Shown here one piece after another: positions 1 to 5,117 of a stretch of 5,117 nt of DNA. Positions within the stretch are counted from its first letter, which is position 1, and each line of letters begins with the position of its first letter. Below the pieces are notes generated by a model. That model searched no databases. It was given only the letters and a program-made list of their open reading frames with translations, and had not been told where the DNA came from. The stretch is from CAG-307 sp964524125 (GTDB lineage Bacteria; Bacillota_I; Bacilli_A; Acholeplasmatales; Anaeroplasmataceae), in NCBI GenBank assembly GCA_964524125.1, contig CAZGBY010000072.1:1-5117 (forward strand), read 5' to 3'. The position numbers and the translations under genes are program-made.

Positions 1-1
1 T

Positions 2-43
2 ACAGGCTTAACTATTGAAGAAATTAAAGAACTTAATATTTAA
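2..43 (+). CDS. C-terminal fragment of an unidentified protein (5' end outside window)
   Basis: Reading in frame from base 2 gives 13 codons and then TAA at 41-43. The peptide is TGLTIEEIKELNI, a helical, charged tail typical of a real protein C-terminus. Such 'TGL(S/T)IEEI..L' tails are, from memory, common at the ends of Rpn-type PD-(D/E)XK nuclease/transposase-like proteins. Thirteen residues cannot establish that, and similar helices end many unrelated proteins. It would converge on the aminopeptidase gene, and the hairpin at 118-149 could serve both. The reading frame could be a chance one. Confidence 0.4.
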   Translation, partial: TGLTIEEIKELNI

Positions 44-117
44 TATTTCATTTCTTTGAGTATTAAACCCGTCGAAGTATCAATTATAATCATTAACCTA
101 TTCTATTATAACAAAAC
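44..117. other. Short convergent intergenic spacer, nothing recognised
   Basis: This AT-rich spacer lies between the presumed end of the left-hand gene and the terminator hairpin of the aminopeptidase. No ORF of useful length, promoter or repeat could be supported. Its right edge (about 111-117) supplies the T-rich tail of the minus-strand terminator. Confidence 0.4.
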
Positions 118-149
118 AAAAAGTTACCCATTAGTTTGGATAACTTTTT
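118..149 (-). terminator. Intrinsic terminator of the aminopeptidase gene, possibly bidirectional
   Basis: The arms are AAAAAGTTACCC (118-129) and GGATAACTTTTT (138-149), with an 8-base loop. Read on the minus strand, the 12-bp stem has only a G-U wobble and is followed by TTTTTGTTTTG, a good intrinsic terminator 8 bases beyond the stop codon of the minus-strand gene. Read on the plus strand, the same position is a C-A mismatch, so termination in that direction is weaker but possible, because the right arm itself ends in five Ts. Confidence 0.8.
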
Positions 150-156
150 ATGTATA

Positions 157-1920
157 TTAAATCTTTTTTGTTAAGTGTTTTAAATTTTCTAAATCATCTT
201 GAAAATAATCTTTAAGTTTATTATAAACCATTTCATGATAATCATTTAACCAATTAATTTCATCTTGATTAAGTAATGATTTATCTATTAAATTTAAATC
301 AATAGGTGCGTATGTAATAGTTTCAAAACCATAGAAAGTGCCCCACTCATTATTTGTAACTTCCTTACAAAGTAATTCGTTTTCAAGTCTAATTCCAAAT
401 TTACCTTCTAAGTAAATACCAGGCTCATTAGTTGTAATCATTCCGGGTGATAAAACAGCACTATCATTTCTATTTTCTACTTTATTCCATCTAAATCCAT
501 TAGGGCCTTCATGAACTGATAGAATATGACCAACTCCATGACCTGTTCCACATTTATAATCTAGTAATAATTTCCAAATCGGTCCACGGGCTTTAATATC
601 TAAATTCTGTCCTGAACACCCTTTTAAGAATACTGTATCAGATAAATCTATCATTGATTTTAAAACCGTTGTAAAATAAAGTTTTTCTTCATAAGTAGGA
701 CATCCTAATGATATTGTTCTTGTAATATCTGTTGTGCCATACAAATAATGTCCACCACTGTCTATCATTAACATTCCTTCATTTTTAAGGGGAGTATTAT
801 TACCATTTGAAGCATTATAGTGCAACATTGCTCCATTTTCTTTATATGCACAAATAGAAGAAAACGATAAATCTATTAGTTCTTCATGTTCTCTTCTAAA
901 TTGTTCTAATTTATCTTGAACTATAACTTCTGTCAAATTATTATTTTCTTTAATTTCGTTTTTAATCCATATTAACCATTTAGTTATAGCTACTCCATCA
1001 AGTATATGCGCATATTTAGTATTAGATATTTCTGTTTCGTTTTTAATACATTTAAGAATAGTTATAGGATTAGTTTTATTAATAATTTTATTATTATTTG
1101 GTATTTTATAATATACTAATGAATTAACTTTATTATAATCTATCATAATAATTTTATTATTAATCATACATAAATCATTATAAATATCATTATAAGGATG
1201 AAGAATTATATTATTAGTATTTAAAAATAATTTAATATTTTCATTTAATTTATTTTCGTTTATATACAAATGAACTTTTTTATCAATAATTAGAGTGTAA
1301 GATAAAAATACAGGTGTGTGTTTTACATCATCAGCTCTTAAATTATATAGCCAAGCTTGTTCTTCTAAAGATGTAATACATAGTACATCACAATTTTCTT
1401 GATTTATTAACTCTAGTACTCTATTAATTTTAGAATTATAGCTTTCACCTGTAAATATATCTTCAAGTTCATACAACATAGATATAGGAAACAAAGGTCT
1501 ATTTTCCCAAATATCATTAGTTAAATCTATGTCAATACTAATTTTACATTTTAAAATTTTTTTATAGTTTAAATAATCATTTGTACTAATAGTTCTACCA
1601 TCAAAAGCTAATGTAGATTCATCATTTAAATTATCCTTTAAATATTCAAGTAATGTAGGTGTATCATCTGTTTTCATCTTCATTAATTTGATTTTATTAT
1701 TTAATTCTTTTTCTGCTTGCAAGAAATATCTTCCATCAGTCCATAAAAGTGCAGTTTCTTGCATTACAAGTAAAGTAGCAGAAGAACCTGTAAAATTAGT
1801 AAGTTCTTTAATAATTTTAAAATAATCAGGGACATATTCTGATAAGTGATAATCACTTAAAGGTATAATATATGCATCTATATTTTTTTCTTTTAATAAT
1901 TGTTGTAATTTGTTTAACAT
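157..1920 (-). CDS. Xaa-Pro aminopeptidase (aminopeptidase P, peptidase family M24B, long three-domain form)
   Basis: This is a cytosolic metallopeptidase that removes the N-terminal residue from peptides with proline in position 2, using a dinuclear metal centre (usually Mn2+). The 587 residues have the eukaryote-like three-domain layout: creatinase-N domain about 1-130 (signatures HLSEY at 25-29 and WTDGRYFLQA at 60-69), second creatinase-like domain about 150-300 (RADDVKHTPVF at 195-205), and catalytic M24 pita-bread domain about 305-525 with a C-terminal tail to 587. The metal ligands are all present: D387, D398, H461, E499 and E513. H367 and H470 match the catalytic-site histidines of human XPNPEP1 (H395, H498), with identical spacing around D387/D398 and H461. 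There is no signal peptide or membrane segment. The ATG start is preceded by AAGGTG seven bases upstream. The gene stands alone, divergent from the CvpA-like gene. Bacterial pepP usually denotes the shorter form of about 440 residues, so no symbol is given. Residues about 220-290 are Asn/Ile-rich and poorly conserved. Confidence 0.96.
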   Translation of the reverse strand: MLNKLQQLLKEKNIDAYIIPLSDYHLSEYVPDYFKIIKELTNFTGSSATLLVMQETALLWTDGRYFLQAEKELNNKIKLMKMKTDDTPTLLEYLKDNLNDESTLAFDGRTISTNDYLNYKKILKCKISIDIDLTNDIWENRPLFPISMLYELEDIFTGESYNSKINRVLELINQENCDVLCITSLEEQAWLYNLRADDVKHTPVFLSYTLIIDKKVHLYINENKLNENIKLFLNTNNIILHPYNDIYNDLCMINNKIIMIDYNKVNSLVYYKIPNNNKIINKTNPITILKCIKNETEISNTKYAHILDGVAITKWLIWIKNEIKENNNLTEVIVQDKLEQFRREHEELIDLSFSSICAYKENGAMLHYNASNGNNTPLKNEGMLMIDSGGHYLYGTTDITRTISLGCPTYEEKLYFTTVLKSMIDLSDTVFLKGCSGQNLDIKARGPIWKLLLDYKCGTGHGVGHILSVHEGPNGFRWNKVENRNDSAVLSPGMITTNEPGIYLEGKFGIRLENELLCKEVTNNEWGTFYGFETITYAPIDLNLIDKSLLNQDEINWLNDYHEMVYNKLKDYFQDDLENLKHLTKKI

Positions 1921-1953
1921 TTTTAATCACCTTGTAAATTATTATAATATTTA

Positions 1954-1981
1954 TTCTTAAATAATTCTACAAAATTATAAT
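1954..1981 (+). promoter_or_regulatory. Candidate promoter of the CvpA-like gene
   Basis: TTCTTA (1954-1959), a 16-base spacer and a perfect TATAAT (1976-1981) face the gene at 2046, leaving a leader of about 58 bases. The -35 box is weak (three of six consensus bases). The -10 box overlaps the minus-strand -10 candidate, because the shared ATTATAAT reads as TATAAT on both strands. Confidence 0.35.
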
Positions 1982-2001
1982 AAATATGGTTAAATATTCA
2001 A
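1974..2001 (-). promoter_or_regulatory. Candidate sigma-A-type promoter of the aminopeptidase gene
   Basis: Read on the minus strand, TTGAAT (2001-1996) is followed after 16 bases by a perfect TATAAT (1979-1974). This would give a leader of roughly 47 bases before the ATG at 1920. A second TATAAT lies closer to the gene (1946-1941) with a poorer -35 partner (TAGAAT at 1969-1964, spacer 17). In such AT-rich DNA, -10 matches are common, so the choice between them is tentative. Confidence 0.45.
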
Positions 2002-2045
2002 AAATATGATAAACTTAAAATAGATATAAAAAGTGAGGTTTTAAA

Positions 2046-2738
2046 ATGTTATTAGCATTTCATGTTTCATTTATTAGTATAGGTATTATATTACTATTCT
2101 TGTTATTTTTTGCAATCGGGTTTAAAGTTGGATTTTTAACTAAATTTATTAACTTAGCTAATTCACTTTGTGGATTTGTATTTTCATTATTATTTTGTAA
2201 ACAATTTTCAAATGCTGTAATATATAGAATTTGGGGAGATGATATGGCTGCAAGTTATACAGAAAAATTTAGAACTAAAAACCCAACAATTACTAATACT
2301 AAAGAATTTTTAGATGCTTTAGGATTACCTTCTTTTATTACGAGCAATATTGATGTTGATTTAGGTATTGATCAAGTATATGTTAAACTTGGCAATGTAT
2401 GTGCAAATATAGTATGTGCATTTATTGCATTTTGTGTATTGTTTTTTGGAATAACAATTATTTGTTTCATTTTAAAACTTGTAGTTGCAGGTTGCAGACA
2501 ATCAAAATTAATTCGAGTAATTGATGGTATATTAGGTTCAATATTCTATGTATTATTAACTTATATTGGTGTATGTATCTTATTATTTATCTTAACATTT
2601 ATAATGCAAAGTCAAGGTCTTGAAGGCTTTAGAAATTGGGTTATAAGTGATATGTGTTTAGATAGTGATAAATTTACGATATCTAAGTTTTTATATAACA
2701 ATAATATTATTGGTAATTTCTTCAAAATCTTCTTTTAA
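2046..2738 (+). CDS. CvpA-like integral membrane protein
   Basis: The protein has 230 residues and four hydrophobic segments at about 7-30, 34-52, 117-147 and 157-187. A polar region (about 53-115) separates the first and second pairs. The layout resembles the CvpA/colicin V production family (Pfam CvpA). So do three local features: a GFKVGFL stretch after helix 1, 'IRVIDGILGSIFYVL' (156-170) resembling the family's 'D..LG...G' segment, and 'SKFLYNNNIIG' (213-223) near the C-terminus, recalling its usual 's.l...N.i' ending. CvpA-type proteins have been linked to colicin V export and to envelope homeostasis, but the biochemical activity is not established and none is claimed here. Nine cysteines, mostly in or next to membrane helices, are notable. 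The start is supported by GTGAGG seven bases before the ATG. A terminator follows directly, so the gene is probably monocistronic. Other small four-helix membrane families remain possible. Confidence 0.7.
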   Translation: MLLAFHVSFISIGIILLFLLFFAIGFKVGFLTKFINLANSLCGFVFSLLFCKQFSNAVIYRIWGDDMAASYTEKFRTKNPTITNTKEFLDALGLPSFITSNIDVDLGIDQVYVKLGNVCANIVCAFIAFCVLFFGITIICFILKLVVAGCRQSKLIRVIDGILGSIFYVLLTYIGVCILLFILTFIMQSQGLEGFRNWVISDMCLDSDKFTISKFLYNNNIIGNFFKIFF

Positions 2739-2825
2739 TATTAAAAACATAAATTATAAAGTAGTATCATTTATTTGATACTCTTTTTTTGTACATACAT
2801 ATGTTATATATTAAAAACCTAAATT
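2738..2825 (+). repeat. Short imperfect direct repeat flanking the terminator
   Basis: ATATTAAAAACATAAATT (2738-2755) recurs as ATATTAAAAACCTAAATT (2808-2825), 17 of 18 bases identical and 70 bases apart. The two copies bracket the terminator at 2763-2790. The copies are AT-rich, so chance or slippage is a plausible explanation. Confidence 0.4.
2763..2790 (+). terminator. Intrinsic terminator of the CvpA-like gene
   Basis: AGTATCA (2763-2769) pairs perfectly with TGATACT (2776-2782) around a 6-base loop. One C and then seven Ts (2784-2790) follow. It lies 25 bases after the stop codon at 2738 and separates this transcript from the downstream EF-G-like gene. Confidence 0.85.
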
Positions 2826-2874
2826 TAGTGTATATAAAATAAATCACATTTTTCATATATTATATAAAAAAATA

Positions 2875-2903
2875 TTTTCTTTAAAATATCTTCGTGTTAT
2901 AAT
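2875..2903 (+). promoter_or_regulatory. Promoter of the EF-G-like gene with extended -10
   Basis: A perfect TATAAT at 2898-2903 is preceded by TGT, which gives the extended -10 form TGnTATAAT (2895-2903). A weak -35 (TTTTCT at 2875-2880) sits at the ideal 17-base spacing. Transcription should start near 2910, about 52 bases before the start codon. The extended -10 can compensate for the poor -35. This is the strongest promoter-like sequence in the spacer after the upstream terminator. Confidence 0.65.
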
Positions 2904-2909
2904 GTAAAT

Positions 2910-2942
2910 ATAAGAAAACGCTTTCATAGAAGTGTTTCTTAT
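2910..2942 (+). promoter_or_regulatory. 5' leader stem-loop of the EF-G-like mRNA
   Basis: ATAAGAAA plus CGCTTT on the left (2910-2924, one bulged A at 2918) pairs with GAAGTG plus TTTCTTAT on the right (2929-2942). This gives about 14 base pairs, including two G-U pairs, around a CATA loop. It starts at the predicted transcript 5' end and finishes four bases before the Shine-Dalgarno sequence. It could protect the 5' end of the mRNA or modulate ribosome access. No T tract follows, so it is not a terminator. Confidence 0.5.
2913..2926. promoter_or_regulatory. Candidate cre operator (CcpA-type carbon catabolite control site)
   Basis: AGAAAACGCTTTCA matches the Bacillota cre consensus (TGWAARCGYTTWCA form) at 13 of 14 positions; only the first T is an A. 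It is one of the few GC-containing palindrome-like words in the AT-rich spacer. It lies at about +4 to +17 relative to the predicted start of transcription, a position where CcpA binding typically represses by blocking initiation or elongation. The same bases also form one arm of the leader hairpin, so the match could instead reflect RNA structure. Confidence 0.5.
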
Positions 2943-2946
2943 GAAA

Positions 2947-2952
2947 AAGGAG
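2947..2952 (+). promoter_or_regulatory. Ribosome binding site that fixes the EF-G-like start at 2962
   Basis: AAGGAG ends nine bases before the ATG at 2962. In-frame upstream starts exist (GTG at 2932, ATG at 2941). They lack an SD of their own, lie inside the leader hairpin, and would make this perfect SD part of the coding sequence. The protein beginning MSGKIRN matches the usual EF-G-family N-terminus immediately before the P-loop. Confidence 0.85.
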
Positions 2953-2961
2953 CGATTATTT

Positions 2962-4986
2962 ATGTCAGGAAAAATTCGTAATGTGGCTATACTTGGTCAT
3001 CAATCAAGTGGAAAAACTATTTTAACAGAAGCTTTATATAAAACTGTTACAAATGAAGAAATGGGTAGTATTGAAAGAAAAGATACTATAAGTGATTATC
3101 TAGAAGAAGAACGTCAAAGAGGATCATCAATTAAATCAAGTATAGTACCAATTAATTATAATGATTATAAAATCAATTTAATAGACCTACCAGGTAATGA
3201 TGATTTTATTCAAGAAGCTATTTCTACATTATCAGTTGTAAAAGGAGCTGTGTTAGTTGTAAATGCTACACAAGGAATAGAAGTAGAAACTATTAAGCAT
3301 TATAATATGCTACATAGAAAAAATATTCCCACTATTATTTATGTAAATAAAATGGATAAACCGGGTGTTAATTTTGATAATATCTTGGAAGATATTAATT
3401 TACATTTTGGTAAGAGTGCAATTCCATTTTGTTACCCAATGGGTCATGACGAGGGATTTGATGGTTTTGTAAATGTAGTAGAATTAAAAGCTAGAAAATA
3501 TAATGGTAAAACATGTGAAGATGCAGAAATTTATCCGGATAAACGTGCTAAAGTATTTGAACTTCATAATCAAATGATAGAAGCAGTAGCCGAATCATCA
3601 GAAGAATTAATGGAAAAATTCTTTGCAGGTGAAGAACTATCTAAAGAAGAAATTAAGACAGGTTTAAGAGATGGTGTACTTAATGGTAGACTTACACCAG
3701 TACTTGTAGGATCTGCAATTAAAAAGATTGGTATTCATACCTTACTTGATATGCTAATTGATTACCTACCTTCGCCTTCTGATTTAAATCCTATAAAAGG
3801 ATATGATGATGACTTACATGAAATTGAAAGAAAGACTTTAGATGAAGAAGAAGTGAGTGCATACGTATTTAAAACAATAGTAGATCCATATGCGGGAATA
3901 ACTAACATTATTAAAGTTAATTCTGGAATTTTAAAAGTAGGTGATACTTTATTTAACAGTGATACTAAAGTAAATCAAGAAGTTTCTAACCTATTTACTA
4001 TAAAAGGAGGTACTTTAACTCCAGTCAAATCATTAAAGGCTGGTGATATAGGTGCTATAACTAAACTAGAATTACATAATGGTGTAACGCTTTCTAGTTT
4101 AAAATCTCATATTACTTATCCTGAAATTGGTTATCCTACAGCTGTATATTTCAAAGCTTTAAAGCCAAAAACTAAAGCTGATGAAGATAAAATATCTTTT
4201 GTAATTTCTAAATTAATATTAGAAGACCCAACTATTAAATTTGTAAGAAACGCAGATACAAAAGAACAGTTGCTTGGTACATTAGGAACAGGTCATTTAA
4301 ATTATATTCTTGAAAAAATGAAAAATACCTATAAGTTAAATGTAGAAATATCAGACTATAAGATAAGCTATAGAGAAACTATAAAATCTTCTGCCAATGG
4401 TAGTGGAAGATATATAAAACAATCAGGTGGAAGTGGATTCTATGGTGTTGTAGAAATGACTTTTAACCCGTCAGAAAATAATATTTTTAAAGAAGAAGTA
4501 TTTGGTGGAGCAGTGCCTAAAAATTATTTCCCTGCAGTTGAAAAAGGGTTCCATGAAGCTTGTGAAAAAGGTTTACTAAAAGGATATCCTGTAATTGGTA
4601 TTGAAGCTATATTAACAGATGGTAAATATCATCCAGTAGATTCAAATGAGGTTTCATTTAAAAACGCAGCTATTTTAGCATTTAAGGATGCCTACTTAAA
4701 AGCAAGTCCAGTGCTTCTTGAACCTATTATGAAGATAGTTGTAACAGTAGAATCTGATTTAGTAGGAGATATACTTTCTGATTTAAATTCAAGACGTGCT
4801 AAGATTATTGGTATGGACATTAATTCGGTAGGTCAACAAAAACTAGAAGCTTTAGTTCCGGAATCTGAAATTTTAGAATATGTTAATGATTTAAAATCTA
4901 TTACTAAGGGTAGCGGATATTTCAATAGAGAATTCTATGGATATGATAAAGTGCCTGAATATATTGATGTACCTGAAAATGAATAA
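2962..4986 (+). CDS. Elongation factor G-like translational GTPase (EF-G2-type paralogue) with substituted catalytic histidine
   Basis: This 674-residue protein has the five-domain EF-G layout. The G domain is about 1-275, with P-loop GHQSSGKT (12-19), a switch I segment ending RGSSIKSS (53-60), G3 DLPGN (75-79), G4 NKMD (129-132) and G5-like SAI (251-253). Domain II is about 290-385, III about 395-465, IV about 470-590 and V about 590-665. Domain IV keeps KQSGG..G.YG (486-495) and the tip segment DGKYHPVDSNEV, including H557, which corresponds to the E. coli tip histidine 583. Ribosome binding and translocation therefore look preserved. Canonical EF-G has AHIDAGKTT and DTPGH. Here the catalytic His is N79, the P-loop Asp that helps hold a monovalent cation is S15, and the switch I Thr is S56. 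The 'PG(S/N)DDF' signature and the TISDYLEEE stretch resemble, from memory, the Bacteroides EF-G2 paralogue rather than housekeeping fusA or Tet(M)-like protection proteins. The gene is probably monocistronic, with its own promoter, a possible cre site, a leader hairpin and a terminator. It probably acts as an auxiliary translocase. Confidence 0.9.
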   Translation: MSGKIRNVAILGHQSSGKTILTEALYKTVTNEEMGSIERKDTISDYLEEERQRGSSIKSSIVPINYNDYKINLIDLPGNDDFIQEAISTLSVVKGAVLVVNATQGIEVETIKHYNMLHRKNIPTIIYVNKMDKPGVNFDNILEDINLHFGKSAIPFCYPMGHDEGFDGFVNVVELKARKYNGKTCEDAEIYPDKRAKVFELHNQMIEAVAESSEELMEKFFAGEELSKEEIKTGLRDGVLNGRLTPVLVGSAIKKIGIHTLLDMLIDYLPSPSDLNPIKGYDDDLHEIERKTLDEEEVSAYVFKTIVDPYAGITNIIKVNSGILKVGDTLFNSDTKVNQEVSNLFTIKGGTLTPVKSLKAGDIGAITKLELHNGVTLSSLKSHITYPEIGYPTAVYFKALKPKTKADEDKISFVISKLILEDPTIKFVRNADTKEQLLGTLGTGHLNYILEKMKNTYKLNVEISDYKISYRETIKSSANGSGRYIKQSGGSGFYGVVEMTFNPSENNIFKEEVFGGAVPKNYFPAVEKGFHEACEKGLLKGYPVIGIEAILTDGKYHPVDSNEVSFKNAAILAFKDAYLKASPVLLEPIMKIVVTVESDLVGDILSDLNSRRAKIIGMDINSVGQQKLEALVPESEILEYVNDLKSITKGSGYFNREFYGYDKVPEYIDVPENE

Positions 4987-5011
4987 TAATTTAAAGTATA
5001 CTAAATAATAT

Positions 5012-5069
5012 AAAAGGGGCTGTGAAAAAACCTAACTTTTAGAAAGGTGGGTTTCACAGTCCTTTTTTG
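5012..5069 (+). terminator. Long intrinsic terminator of the EF-G-like gene
   Basis: AAAAGGGGCTGTGAAA (5012-5027) pairs with TTTCACAGTCCTTTTT (5052-5067), a 16-bp stem including two G-U pairs. The loop arm is 24 bases and can form a small inner ACC/GGT helix. The right side ends in six Ts (5063-5068). It begins 25 bases after the stop codon. The stem is unusually long and GC-rich for this DNA, and its CTGTGAAA/TTTCACAG core recalls terminator-like dispersed repeats of low-GC Bacillota. Confidence 0.85.
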
Positions 5070-5078
5070 TATTAAATT

Positions 5079-5115
5079 AAAAAAATTCCTTTAAAATTTG
5101 ACTCTTAAAGGAATT
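5079..5115 (-). terminator. Intrinsic terminator for a convergent gene beyond the right edge
   Basis: AATTCCTTTAA (5084-5094) and TTAAAGGAATT (5105-5115) form a perfect 11-bp stem with a 10-base loop. Read on the minus strand, the hairpin runs directly into seven Ts (complement of the A run at 5079-5085). This predicts a minus-strand gene ending just to the right of the window, tail-to-tail with the EF-G-like gene. Confidence 0.75.
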
Positions 5116-5117
5116 AT

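Noticed and set aside
157..1920. Creatinase, prolidase or methionine aminopeptidase
   Set aside because: The two creatinase-like N-terminal domains, the HYNA and GTGHGVGH...VHEGP motifs and the length of 587 residues fit the long aminopeptidase P form. Methionine aminopeptidase lacks the N-terminal domains, and prolidases and creatinases are shorter.
2791..2874. Small ORF or extra promoter in the spacer before the EF-G-like gene
   Set aside because: The stretch is AT-rich with frequent stops in all frames. TATATT-like words are present, but no -35/-10 pair with acceptable spacing or start codon with an SD was found.
2932..2961. Longer N-terminus for the EF-G-like protein starting at GTG 2932 or ATG 2941 (adds MFLMKKERLF or MKKERLF)
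   Set aside because: Neither start has its own Shine-Dalgarno sequence, both are buried in the leader hairpin, and the perfect AAGGAG at 2947-2952 is correctly spaced for ATG 2962, which gives the usual EF-G-family N-terminus.
2962..4986. Tet(M)-type ribosomal protection protein
   Set aside because: These proteins keep the canonical HVDAGKTT P-loop and DTPGH motif. The present protein has SSGKT and DLPGN and EF-G2-like flanking sequence, so tetracycline resistance is not supported.
1..5117. Mycoplasma-type genetic code (TGA = Trp)
   Set aside because: All three long genes read through fully with TGG tryptophans and end in TAA, with no in-frame TGA.
1..5117. Defence island, CRISPR array, insertion sequence, tRNA or rRNA
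   Set aside because: No regularly spaced repeats, transposase ORF, terminal inverted repeats with target duplications, or cloverleaf-like sequence was seen on either strand.

Overview
The window is strongly AT-rich bacterial DNA. It has compact Gram-positive-style signals: strong Shine-Dalgarno sites, TATAAT boxes, and intrinsic terminators with T tracts. Every visible tryptophan codon is TGG and all stops are TAA, so the standard code fits and the TGA-as-Trp code of Mycoplasma/Spiroplasma is not needed. The best guess is a low-GC Bacillota or a standard-code Mollicutes relative (Acholeplasma-like or Erysipelotrichia-like gut lineage). The exact taxon cannot be read from this stretch.

Layout, left to right. 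(1) Bases 2-43 look like the last 13 codons of a plus-strand gene that enters from the left. (2) A hairpin at 118-149 terminates the minus-strand gene at 157-1920, a complete three-domain Xaa-Pro aminopeptidase (M24B) with all five metal ligands and both catalytic-site histidines. (3) Bases 1921-2045 form a divergent promoter region in which candidate -10 boxes for both directions overlap. (4) Bases 2046-2738 encode a four-helix membrane protein resembling the CvpA family, closed by a terminator at 2763-2790. (5) Bases 2791-2961 hold an extended -10 promoter, a near-consensus CcpA-type cre site and a 5' mRNA hairpin. (6) Bases 2962-4986 encode an EF-G paralogue. (7) The right end carries two back-to-back intrinsic terminators: one for the EF-G-like gene, and one on the minus strand for a convergent gene beyond the window.

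The three complete genes appear to be separate transcription units, and nothing here says they act in one pathway. The most interesting locus is the EF-G-like gene. Its G3 motif reads DLPGN where canonical EF-G has DTPGH, so the histidine needed for GTP hydrolysis is replaced, and the conserved P-loop aspartate is a serine. The ribosome-contacting domain IV is intact. A candidate carbon-catabolite operator sits just downstream of its promoter. Together these suggest a specialised, nutrient-regulated translocation factor comparable to the Bacteroides EF-G2 paralogue. No mobile element, CRISPR array, tRNA or rRNA was seen.
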